Under the pieces are notes generated by a model, which saw nothing but the letters and a program-made list of their open reading frames with translations, was not told the origin of the DNA and searched no databases. From CAYUAI01 sp964442745 (lineage in GTDB: Bacteria; Pseudomonadota; Gammaproteobacteria; S012-40): a stretch of DNA of 12,815 nt. Shown here in pieces: positions 1-6,455 of this stretch (position 1 is the first letter of the stretch; each line of letters starts with the position of its first letter). Both the position numbers and the translations under genes were made by a program. The stretch is from NCBI GenBank assembly GCA_964442745.1, contig CAYUAI010000106.1, forward strand, positions 1-12,815. The letters run 5' to 3'.

Positions 1-50
1 TCAAATGGCGTTGTCAGGGGAGTTGGACTCAATGAATTTGGGGTGAGTAG

Positions 51-122
51 TTACGTCGTCGTAGCACAACCGGTAACAAGAATGGCTATACCGATACACA
101 CTAATCCCTGGATCTTCTTCAT
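51..122 (-). CDS. Tiny lipoprotein (23 aa), possibly truncated
   Basis: A short minus-strand frame starts at an ATG at 122, with a perfect AGGAGG ribosome binding site at 130-135 and a 7-nt gap. The peptide begins MKKIQG, has a hydrophobic core, and reaches a clean lipobox LVTGC at residues 15-19, followed only by ATTT and a TAA stop. This is a type II (lipoprotein) signal peptide with almost no mature protein. After the stop, a different frame stays open to a TGA at 1-3 and could give about 17 more residues, so a one-base frameshift in the ACG-ACG-ACG run may have shortened a roughly 40-residue entericidin-sized lipoprotein. The start signals are convincing; whether the product is functional is unknown. 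It lies downstream of, and in the same direction as, the beta-barrel gene at 353-880. Confidence 0.45.
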   Translation of the reverse strand: MKKIQGLVCIGIAILVTGCATTT

Positions 123-352
123 GAACCAACCTCCTATTTTATTGATTTTGATCGTAATCGCATTACTTGTTCCATGCGGAACATATTTTCGAAGCACGCC
201 AGCCAGCCGCTTCGTCTACTATTGTTGCATGGCACTTAACTGCAGCCTTCGCGAAGAGTTGTTCCTTCCATCCAGCTTCCAACTGGCTTGCTTACAGATA
301 ATAAAAAAGGGCAGTAAAGCCACACCTTCCTTGTCAAACATTCAATCGCTGC

Positions 353-880
353 TTAAAAATCAAGCCGCACACCAACGCCGAGCACTTCAGAGTCAACCTC
401 CGTATTGAACATCAAGTATTCTGCATAAATATCAACCGTATCGAGAATATCAAACGCAGCACCTACACCGCCAAAAAAATCCGTACCATCAATATCATCT
501 TTGATGCTATTGAACTTGACATCGCCACTGACAAACGCGGCACCCGCTTTAGCATAGACCTCAAAAATTGGCCCGAGGGGTAAATAGGCAACGCCGGCCA
601 AGGTAAATGCGGAGGCGTCTACACTGTTGACGTTCTTGCTGTAGTCACCCAGATCATAATAACCAAGTTCAGCTGACAGCATAAAAACATTGCTATCAAT
701 AAATTGGTAGCCGACAAAAGCGGCCGGCACCGTATCGCTATCACTAAAGGCATCAGAGTCCATGTCTGATTTGTACACACCGGCACCAATATAAAAACCG
801 TCTGCACTTACTGCGGATGCAGACAACGCCAGCGACGCTGCCAAACCAGCACCCAACACAGATTTCAGTAAGCTCTTCAT
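353..880 (-). CDS. Small outer-membrane beta-barrel protein
   Basis: This 175-residue protein has a classical signal peptide (MKSLLKS, an Ala/Leu-rich core, and a likely cut after A-V-S-A near residue 26). The mature part starts DGFYIGAGVY, a typical first strand of OmpA-like or OmpW-like eight-stranded barrels. Alternating hydrophobic and polar strands follow, separated by Asp/Ser-rich loops, for example around residues 37-50 and 120-135. The chain ends in LDF; a C-terminal phenylalanine is the usual recognition signal for the BAM insertion machinery. There is no C-terminal peptidoglycan-binding OmpA domain, so it is barrel only. The ATG at 880 is preceded by a good Shine-Dalgarno sequence (TTGGAGGAA, 885-893). 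The exact role (porin, adhesin, structural) cannot be read from the sequence; the family assignment is by overall pattern (outer-membrane beta-barrel domain). Confidence 0.85.
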   Translation of the reverse strand: MKSLLKSVLGAGLAASLALSASAVSADGFYIGAGVYKSDMDSDAFSDSDTVPAAFVGYQFIDSNVFMLSAELGYYDLGDYSKNVNSVDASAFTLAGVAYLPLGPIFEVYAKAGAAFVSGDVKFNSIKDDIDGTDFFGGVGAAFDILDTVDIYAEYLMFNTEVDSEVLGVGVRLDF

Positions 881-937
881 AGTATTCCTCCAAGGTATAG
901 ATTCTATAAGGAGGCTTTTGCAAAACTATTGCGCGGT

Positions 938-993
938 AACGAATAATCCATGGTTTACGATAAAAATTTGTCGTAACGCATTGCTTATTCGTT
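938..993. promoter_or_regulatory. Nested inverted repeat in the 881-1251 intergenic region
   Basis: An outer inverted repeat AACGAATAA (938-946) / TTATTCGTT (985-993) encloses an inner one, TTACGA (955-960) / TCGTAA (971-976). It sits between two divergent genes, about 60-110 bases upstream of the beta-barrel start. It could be an operator or a leader RNA structure. Elsewhere in this 371-base gap I see only AT-rich sequence that may hold the two divergent promoters; I could not choose convincing -35/-10 pairs. Confidence 0.3.
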
Positions 994-1251
994 TTCGTTT
1001 CGGTTTTCCAAGAGCCGTTGAAGGGCAGTATATTATAAAAAAGTTTCTTTTCGGAGTGGTTATACACCTGCAGGTTAAAAATTTTTCGGGGTACTTACTG
1101 AGCAGGTTAATCCAATCTAATGCTTGCTTTTTCTTGCTTTGATAGGAGATAAATATATAATTAAATTATTTTTTCTCAACCAGAACGTTCCACAGAAAAC
1201 TATTTATATAGCTATAGTGGATTGAGATAAAATCAATTACTCGGTGTTATT

Positions 1252-2502
1252 TTGAATATATTAAGCCATCTCAAATGTACGACTCTGTTTTTATTGAGTA
1301 CGATTATTCTGCTTGCTTGCCAGACATCGCCACCACGCTCCATGACTGGACAAGAACTCATTGATAGACATCAAGATTACTTACGTTCGTATCAATCCGA
1401 GATAGATGCCAGTTCAGGAAAAACACTCATGCGTTTGAGGCATGAATATCAACACGCTCTTTTATCGAGTAGCAACGAACTGCAAAGCTATGACATGCTC
1501 ATTCTATCGGGTGGTGGGCCATTAGGTGCATTTGGCACAGGTTTTTTGAAGGGCTGGGGGCAAGTGAAGGAGGACAAGTATACACGACCTCAATTTGATT
1601 ATGTGAGTGGAATTAGTACGGGTGCGTTAATTGCGCCTTTTGCTTTTGTTGGCACACCTGAAGCTTATGCTGAAATCATAAAACTCTACCAGGGTCTTGG
1701 GCCAGACTCAGCAAAAAAGAAAGGGCTGCTCTCTTTCTTACTGAGTAATGACTCACGTTATGATGTATCAATATTACATGAACAAATTAGTTCAGCCATA
1801 ACCCCTGACTTAATTGCAAAAATAGCAAACGGATCGAGAGAGGGTCGGCAATTATTAATCGGTGCAACCAATATGGATTATGCGCTATTGCGTATTTGGG
1901 ATCTGGCTCAAATCGCAACTAACCTGTCGATGGAAAAATCGATTGAGCGCACAGTTGCCATATTGTCTGCCTCTACGGCTTTGCCGGTATTGTTTCCTCC
2001 AGTAATCATTGATGATCACCTGTATACTGATGGTGGTGTCATTATGAAAATCGTGAGTGGAATAAATGAACGGAGTTGGGCTTATAAGACAACTAGAAGC
2101 CAGGACTTAAACTTCGTTGAGAGTGGTACATCCATAAAAATTCGAGTCTGGATTATTGTTAATGATAAGATGTTATTAGACCCTGAGGTTGTCCCGCTAC
2201 AATGGCCGTCTATTCTGGAGCGTACGTTACAAACATCTATTAAATCTTCAGCGCTTCAAAACATTCAAGATGCTGAGACCTTTGTTCGGTTGATTAATAA
2301 TCGACCTGAGTTTGATGCTCAACTGAGGTATGTTGCTATTCCACAGAACTTTTCAATTAAGGATACCGAGGAAATATTCAATCCCGAAACAATACAGAAT
2401 TTAATTGACCTGGGGTTAAAAATGGGCGCTAACCCGAAAATTTGGAAAACACGTGCTCTACGTCCTGGTGCACCTTTTGAGTTAAAAGCTGGATCACACT
2501 GA
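1252..2502 (+). CDS. Patatin-like phospholipase lipoprotein
   Basis: This 416-residue protein has a lipoprotein signal: a hydrophobic stretch at residues 9-22 ending in LLAC with Cys23 as the lipidation site. The patatin catalytic set is complete: oxyanion loop SGGGPLGAFG (86-95), nucleophile elbow GISTG with Ser122, and the catalytic Asp260 in DGG. Patatins are serine lipid acyl hydrolases (phospholipase A type) using a Ser-Asp dyad. The lipobox places this one on the periplasmic face of a membrane, so it would act on envelope lipids or on lipids outside the cell. Residues 24-80 form a polar linker rich in Gln, Ser and Arg. The start is TTG at 1252; the next Met (residue 31) lies beyond the lipobox, so the TTG is required to keep the signal. 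No strong Shine-Dalgarno sequence is visible. It stands alone and converges with the kinase gene 7 bases away. Confidence 0.88.
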   Translation: MNILSHLKCTTLFLLSTIILLACQTSPPRSMTGQELIDRHQDYLRSYQSEIDASSGKTLMRLRHEYQHALLSSSNELQSYDMLILSGGGPLGAFGTGFLKGWGQVKEDKYTRPQFDYVSGISTGALIAPFAFVGTPEAYAEIIKLYQGLGPDSAKKKGLLSFLLSNDSRYDVSILHEQISSAITPDLIAKIANGSREGRQLLIGATNMDYALLRIWDLAQIATNLSMEKSIERTVAILSASTALPVLFPPVIIDDHLYTDGGVIMKIVSGINERSWAYKTTRSQDLNFVESGTSIKIRVWIIVNDKMLLDPEVVPLQWPSILERTLQTSIKSSALQNIQDAETFVRLINNRPEFDAQLRYVAIPQNFSIKDTEEIFNPETIQNLIDLGLKMGANPKIWKTRALRPGAPFELKAGSH

Positions 2503-2509
2503 TTGTTTT

Positions 2510-3805
2510 CTAAGAATCAAAGAGGATATTAAAAGAGGTACAGTGTTTGATGTTCTCTATCTCTATTCGGGCATTAAAATGTTTTTCAAGTATGATCTTG
2601 CTCATATACAACCCCAAGCCTAAAGATGAGGATTTACTTTTGGTGGTGAAATAGGGTTCAAATATCTGCTCAACGATTTTATCCTCTATCCCGCCCGCAT
2701 TGTCTTGTACGCTTATTTTTCCTTTGTCTATTATGACGTTGATGGCGGGCTGTTTTATCTCCCTTTCAATGAGCACATCCTGAGCATTTTGTACCAAATT
2801 TAGAACAACCTGAGCCAGCTCATTTGGATAGGAGTGAATTGAAAAATCATTATGATTTGTTATGGTGAATGAAATTGCGTGTGCTTCCAGTGTCTGACCG
2901 GTGATGCGATAAACATCATTGACAACAGAAGAGGCTAAAAAATGCTCTTTCTCTTTTGTCTGTTTATTAAAGTCAGTAAAATCTTTAATCGTATTTGACA
3001 TATACTCAAGTTGTAACTGAGATTGATTAAGCGCATCGATTAAATAGGTTTCTTTTTTATATTTATCATTGATATGCATTTGCATATTGATAATAAATAT
3101 AGAAATTCTATTGAGTGGCTGTCGCCATTGGTGAGAAATGTTCTCCAGCATATGCCCCATTGAAGCGAGCTTTGCCTGATGTATGAGTATTTTACTCTGC
3201 TGCTCTTTCTCCTTTATAAGGAAATTTGTTTTTTCAGAAATAGCGTAAGACAAAATAATAGACTCTATAATGTGGCTAATCAGAGTGAACGGAATATCTG
3301 GATAGAGATCCACCCCGGCAAATTTCCTTAAGTCATCAATGCCGACCAATGAAAGAGAACTCCCCCATCCTATTACATAATATTTAGCAGGCTCGAAACC
3401 CTGTCGATAGACCAAATAACCTATCATGATTAAAGGAGATAGCACCAAAGAGTAGGGCAGATCAAATATACTGTAATGTTCAGTGACGATACTGTAAACA
3501 AAACAGAGTAATACAAAAATCATGACATAATTGATGAGTCTGTTTATTGAGGGAAAATTTTTCTTTAGATTTAAAAACTCTTTTGAAAACAGAAAAATAA
3601 GCATGAATATAATATTAATATTCAATATATAAAAAAAATTATCGGTTACAATTATTTGGGTTGTTTGCAGCATAATAATAATGATGGAAACTTTAAGAAC
3701 CGCGTAATAGAGGTAGCTTTTCTCTTTTGTTACGTTGTACCAATGAAAGTTGTACAACACGACCATTGACATCACGCCAAAATAAAAGCCTAAAAACAGC
3801 TCCAT
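2510..3805 (-). CDS. Membrane histidine kinase with 7TMR-DISM-type membrane domain
   Basis: This 431-residue sensor kinase opens with seven hydrophobic segments (about residues 3-23, 31-51, 56-78, 90-108, 113-133, 141-160, 171-190), arranged as in the 7TMR-DISM membrane domain (opening G-F-Y-F-G...YNF, then YLYYA). A short coiled linker (195-215) leads to the phosphoacceptor region with His225 in ISHQWRQPLN. The ATPase domain follows: N box Asn340 (NLVQNAQD), G1 box DNAGG (368-372), F box around 382-389, and G2 box GLGLY (396-400). All catalytic boxes look intact. The usual N-terminal extracellular DISMED domain is absent, since the protein begins at the first membrane helix. The ATG overlaps the stop of the upstream response regulator gene (TAATG), which suggests translational coupling and a cognate pair. 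The gene is visibly AT-rich (12 G+C of 60 at 3541-3600). The stimulus is unknown. Confidence 0.9.
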   Translation of the reverse strand: MELFLGFYFGVMSMVVLYNFHWYNVTKEKSYLYYAVLKVSIIIIMLQTTQIIVTDNFFYILNINIIFMLIFLFSKEFLNLKKNFPSINRLINYVMIFVLLCFVYSIVTEHYSIFDLPYSLVLSPLIMIGYLVYRQGFEPAKYYVIGWGSSLSLVGIDDLRKFAGVDLYPDIPFTLISHIIESIILSYAISEKTNFLIKEKEQQSKILIHQAKLASMGHMLENISHQWRQPLNRISIFIINMQMHINDKYKKETYLIDALNQSQLQLEYMSNTIKDFTDFNKQTKEKEHFLASSVVNDVYRITGQTLEAHAISFTITNHNDFSIHSYPNELAQVVLNLVQNAQDVLIEREIKQPAINVIIDKGKISVQDNAGGIEDKIVEQIFEPYFTTKSKSSSLGLGLYMSKIILEKHFNARIEIENIKHCTSFNILFDS

Positions 3806-4551
3806 TATTGATCATCCACAAGATTTAATTTATAGCCAAACCCTGAGATGTTGACAACCGATTGCCTCCCTGTTTTTTCTCTTAACGAGCTAACTAACAG
3901 TTTAATGGCATTTTTTGACGCGCCGTAGTCATATACGTGGGCATCAATAGATTCATATGAGGCAGGTGATGGGTGTTTTTTTATGAGCAGTTCGATTAAA
4001 GCTCTTTCATGTTTTGATAAGTTGATAATGCTGTTTTTGGCCGTCAACTCTTTTGAATAGGTGTCGTAGCACAGCTCATTAGCAATCACTTTTTTGGTTT
4101 CAAGTTTTCCCTCCAGAAAGTTTGAGGCAAACGTTAAAACGGCTGTCATTTTTTCAAGGCTTATTGGTTTGATGAGGTATTGAACCAGCTGTAAGTTGAC
4201 CGCCTCCAGTAAATATTGCGGTTTTTTATAGGCGGTAATAATAATAATTTGGGTAGATAATGATATTTTCCTGATTTCATTTATCATCATCAAGCCATTT
4301 AATTTAGGCATTTCAATATCGGTGATAACAATATCCGGTTCAAATTTTTTATAGCATTCAAGCCCCTCTTCTCCATCTGCAGCGGTATATAGCACTTTGC
4401 ATTGTGGTTGCAAATACTTTGATAATTGTTCTCTGGTAATCGCATCATCTTCAATATATAGAATCACTGAATTTTTTATTTTTTGCTGGACTGGCATCTC
4501 AACTTTCCCTGTGAGTCTTCGGAGAGTGACTCCAAAGTGCTGTGGCGGCAT
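3805..4551 (-). CDS. OmpR/PhoB-type response regulator
   Basis: The product is a receiver domain followed by a winged-helix DNA-binding domain, about 248 residues. Numbering from the ATG at 4551, the acidic cluster is E34-D35-D36, the phosphoacceptor is Asp78 (DIVITDIEMP), the switch Thr is T106 and the conserved Lys is K128 (LIKPI). The C-terminal part (about 155-245) has the LSKHERALIELL helix and ends with the GFGYKL hairpin typical of OmpR/PhoB proteins. Start choice: the ATG at 4551 has GGAG five to six bases upstream. A GTG at 4557 is possible but leaves no room for a ribosome binding site; an ATG at 4497 would begin just before the receiver domain with a weaker site. It is probably phosphorylated by the kinase encoded immediately downstream. 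Targets are unknown. The receiver wording (ITDIEMPKLNG, LLEAV, QYLIKPI) resembles regulators common in Campylobacterota. Confidence 0.88.
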   Translation of the reverse strand: MPPQHFGVTLRRLTGKVEMPVQQKIKNSVILYIEDDAITREQLSKYLQPQCKVLYTAADGEEGLECYKKFEPDIVITDIEMPKLNGLMMINEIRKISLSTQIIIITAYKKPQYLLEAVNLQLVQYLIKPISLEKMTAVLTFASNFLEGKLETKKVIANELCYDTYSKELTAKNSIINLSKHERALIELLIKKHPSPASYESIDAHVYDYGASKNAIKLLVSSLREKTGRQSVVNISGFGYKLNLVDDQ

Positions 4552-4595
4552 CGTCACTCCTGAGTCAGGATATAGTGGTCGTCACCGATAGCTGT

Positions 4596-4609
4596 TTGCC
4601 AATAGGCAA
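4596..4609. promoter_or_regulatory. Small inverted repeat upstream of the response regulator
   Basis: TTGCC (4596-4600), a four-base loop, and GGCAA (4605-4609) lie about 45 bases upstream of the regulator start. It may be an operator half-site pair or a minor hairpin. No convincing promoter hexamers were found around it. Confidence 0.2.
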
Positions 4610-4851
4610 GGATTTTACGAGTTCCTGATATTTTTTGGGGTTCTATTTGAGTCAATATGAATCTCACTCTCACGCCCATAGCGCACCTATCGGCACAGCA
4701 AAGAGCTTATCCCAAAATGCTGTGGTGTGATCGCCATCATAGAGTAATATTCCCTGCTTAAAACGACTACCAGCAAAGTCTTTAAGTAAGTTTAAACTGA
4801 TTTCAGGAAAAATCATTAAAAAATACCGCGACCTCTTCTTTTCTCCAGGCA

Positions 4852-4879
4852 GTGTGGATTAAGCAAAGCGAATCCACAT
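4852..4879. repeat. REP-like hairpin, left copy inside the MITE
   Basis: GTGGATT (4854-4860) and AATCCAC (4871-4877) form a stem around a ten-base loop AAGCAAAGCG; the stem extends by one A-T and one G-T pair. This resembles the dispersed GTGGATT...AATCCAC palindromes with a GCGAAGC-type loop that are common in gammaproteobacterial intergenic DNA. Confidence 0.6.
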
Positions 4880-4968
4880 CAGCGATGAACGATGTCATCA
4901 TGTGCCAGTGTGGCATTGAATGAGGACAAGACCAAGGGTATATTCATTGGTTTTCGACGCTTGTTCCT

Positions 4969-4994
4969 CGTGGATTCGCTCCGTTTAATCCACG
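4969..4994. repeat. REP-like hairpin, right copy inside the MITE, inverted
   Basis: GTGGATT (4970-4976) and AATCCAC (4987-4993) flank the loop CGCTCCGTTT. Read on the minus strand, the loop is AAACGGAGCG, similar to the left copy's AAGCAAAGCG, so the two hairpins are in opposite orientation, about 90 bases apart. On the minus strand it is preceded by GGGTAGC, which often precedes this palindrome. Confidence 0.6.
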
Positions 4995-5371
4995 CTACCC
5001 ATCTATTTTTCTCTGAAATCAATTTAAACTTACGTCTTTAGATGTTAACGTAGCCGAAGCTTTCACCTTTATAGTAAAACAGTCGCCTATAGAGTTTTCG
5101 ATGATAATGTTCACCTCTACTTTCTTTTTGTCCCTAATAATGGTAAAAATTGAGTTGGTTGTTAATCTAACTTGCCTGCGTAATTCGTTATAAACGAAGG
5201 ACCCTAATAAAAGTCCAAAAATCTCTGGGCGTTGAATTAAACGATACAAAAACAACAGGCGTGTCAGTTAAGGTAATTTTGATATTTTCGGTAGAAAATC
5301 GAGAGTACGGATAATTGGACGACTCCTAAATATGTGATTTTTGTGCAACCCTCTATTTACGACCAAAGTGC

Positions 5372-5484
5372 TGTCTAATTGCCAGCGAAGAATCGGTCAA
5401 TTAAAAATCATCCCGACGCCAATTGTAACTGAAAAGCGGGTCAATTGAAATTCAAGATATATCTAATTGAAAGTGAAAATTATT
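5372..5484. repeat. Five 22-bp degenerate repeats, probable IS21-family end
   Basis: AATT cores occur at 5377, 5399, 5421, 5443 and 5465, an exact 22-base period over five units. The rough consensus is YYAATTG, a few variable bases, then TGAAAA and, in the better units, a CGGG-like end. A TGT at 5372-5374 precedes the first unit. IS21-family elements begin with TGT and carry several such spaced repeats as transposase-binding sites, so this is most likely an orphan IS21 end. No istA or istB coding sequence is visible nearby. The 22-bp period is seen directly; the IS21 link is inference. Confidence 0.55.
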
Positions 5485-5654
5485 TATATACCAGATTTAA
5501 TATCGAAAACTAGGTGTTTAGACGCGTGTGTAAAGTTCTCTATTTGGACAATGACGAGCGGACATTAGTTGTGCCGTGTTGTCTATTGTGGTGTTATTTT
5601 GTGCGAGAATGAGTCTTTGTTGAGTGTGGCGCTTGCTCAGAGGATAGTTGAGCT

Positions 5655-5810
5655 TCATGGGTAATCAGAGGTTGTATCGAATTCCGAGGCTCGATCATAG
5701 GCCCAGGAAGAGATCATTTTGGGTAGATTTGGTACCGTGTCATCGAAGCCGACTTCTAGCAGGATGCCTTCTTTAAGGAATGGGCACGTGATAACTTCCT
5801 TGTTTGGCGC
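5655..5810 (-). pseudogene. Gene fragment, possibly AbiEii-type nucleotidyltransferase toxin
   Basis: A minus-strand frame is open from 5810 to a TGA at 5655-5657 and is bounded upstream by another TGA at 5811-5813. It has no start codon with a ribosome binding site. It reads PFLKEGILLEVGFDDT and then PKMISSWAYDRASEFD, which is protein-like and reminds me of the core of AbiEii/AbiGii toxin family nucleotidyltransferases (LLEVGFD...P...ISSWAYD). Expected flanking segments of that family are missing, so this would be a broken relic. The family call rests on memory of motif wording only. No antitoxin partner (AbiEi) is present. Confidence 0.35.
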
Positions 5811-5866
5811 TCAGATTTGGAGTTCTCCAGTTTCAACTGAAACAGTACACTAATAGGTGAGAATTA

Positions 5867-6355
5867 ATGGAAATATTTCGTTGTGCATTATTGTTGATGG
5901 TATTGTTCCCATTTATAGCCAAGGCGGATGTGTTGGTGGCGGTGGATATTAAACGCTTGTCATTTGAGTCGACGGTCAAGATAGTTCAATCGGCAATAAC
6001 GGCTTGTCGGAAACAAGCGATTCAGATTGCCGTTGTGGTGATTGATCGAGGTGGTAACGTTCAGTTGGCCGCACGCGATACTTTAGCTGTTGATCTCACC
6101 TTGCGAGTTGCCGAACAAAAAGCCTATACCGCCTTATCATTTAATACCGCGACGTCTATACTGGCGACTCGTACCCGCTCAAGATTAAATAGCTTAGATG
6201 GCTTGGTGATGTTGGGTGGTGGTTTACCGATTGAAGTGGGTGGTATTATTTATGGTGCGATTGGGGTGAGTGGGGCACCATCTGCCGACACCGATGAGAA
6301 ATGTGCGATAGCTGGATTGAATGCTATCATCGACGATCTTGAAATGTCCCAGTAA
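5867..6355 (+). CDS. Secreted GlcG/HbpS-like (DUF336) protein
   Basis: This 162-residue protein has a signal peptide (residues 1-20, ending AKA before Asp21) followed by a single DUF336 domain (GlcG/HbpS fold). Family hallmarks are visible: AVVVIDRGGNVQLAARD (about 55-71), the helix with AEQKAYTALSFNT (about 83-95), LGGGLPIEVGG (116-126) and IYGAIGVSGAPSADTDEKCA (128-147). Members bind haem or small ligands, or accompany glycolate and diol metabolism; the physiological role is usually unclear. The export signal places this one in the periplasm. The ATG at 5867 has AGGTGAGA a few bases upstream. It is monocistronic and converges with oppF. No haem-uptake or glycolate genes are adjacent, so the context does not point to a substrate. 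Confidence 0.85.
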   Translation: MEIFRCALLLMVLFPFIAKADVLVAVDIKRLSFESTVKIVQSAITACRKQAIQIAVVVIDRGGNVQLAARDTLAVDLTLRVAEQKAYTALSFNTATSILATRTRSRLNSLDGLVMLGGGLPIEVGGIIYGAIGVSGAPSADTDEKCAIAGLNAIIDDLEMSQ

Positions 6356-6411
6356 CACAGCTAAGATTCATTTTTATTCAAACTCATTGCAAATGGTCAT
6401 CGTGAGGAAGT

Positions 6412-6437
6412 CGTATTTTTTTGCGCAAAAAAATACG
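6412..6437. terminator. Perfect 26-bp palindrome, possible bidirectional terminator
   Basis: Positions 6412-6437 form a perfect palindrome: CGTA, seven T, GCGC, seven A, TACG. It lies between convergent genes (DUF336 stop at 6355, oppF stop at 6573). Its A/T-tract arms could act as a terminator in either direction, though no free U-run follows the stem. Confidence 0.4.
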
Positions 6438-6455
6438 TAGGCTTAGCACGCTCAT

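Larger units (their letters stand above)
4786..5033. mobile_element. MITE-like element, 248 bp, with TIRs and 8-bp target duplication
   Basis: The left end (4786-4813) and the reverse complement of the right end (5006-5033) both read GTAAGTTTAAA-Y-TGATTTCAG and continue to AAAAAT, with one mismatch and a small gap. The flanks are GTCTTTAA (4778-4785) and GTCTTTAG (5034-5041), an 8-bp direct repeat with one difference, as left by transposition. There is no internal ORF of useful length, so it would move only with a transposase supplied elsewhere. It carries two opposed REP-like hairpins (separate entries). It interrupts the DUF4143 ATPase remnant, whose frame is restored by its removal. Confidence 0.75.
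4670..5283 (-). pseudogene. 3' remnant of a DUF4143-type AAA ATPase gene, split by a MITE
   Basis: Two minus-strand pieces flank the element at 4786-5033. The upstream piece (about 5034-5267) reads RLIQRPEIFG, LLLGSFVYNELRRQ, RDKKKVEVNI and KVKASATLTSKD. These match the C-terminal DUF4143 domain of AAA_14-type ATPases (compare the usual PELFG.LLE.FVYNEL..Q, RDKD.VEVD and VKASATV...DF). The downstream piece (4777-4670) reads KQGILLYDGD, KLFAVPIGALWA and a TGA stop, the normal end of this family. Excising the element plus one target copy joins GAC to TTT in frame (SKD-FAGSR). About ten residues usually present after KDF are missing, so there was also a deletion. Further upstream, KITLTD appears in another frame at 5263-5283 and would join DT to GLL-like sequence after a one-base correction, which is evidence of a frameshift. 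The N-terminal ATPase part was not found. Family match is by recall, not by search. Confidence 0.72.

Noticed and set aside
43..408. 121-codon plus-strand ORF starting with GTG
   Set aside because: It runs antisense to the micro-lipoprotein start and into the end of the beta-barrel gene, has no ribosome binding site, and its product looks like no protein family.
918..1142. 74-codon plus-strand ORF in the intergenic region
   Set aside because: Low-complexity product rich in Phe and Leu, no ribosome binding site, and it covers the likely divergent promoter region.
5372..5484. Periodic repeats as a CRISPR array
   Set aside because: The units are degenerate over their whole 22 bases, with no separate conserved repeat and variable spacer, and there are no cas genes.
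5527..5597. Short plus-strand frame reading KVLYLDNDERTLVV, vaguely like a receiver-domain start
   Set aside because: Too short, with no conserved continuation or phosphoacceptor motif.
5617..5745. Plus-strand frame with LAQRIVELHG and, in another frame, SFWVDLV, resembling the end of a histidine kinase
   Set aside because: Needs several frameshifts and overlaps the longer protein-like minus-strand frame. Short matches to such common motifs can arise by chance.
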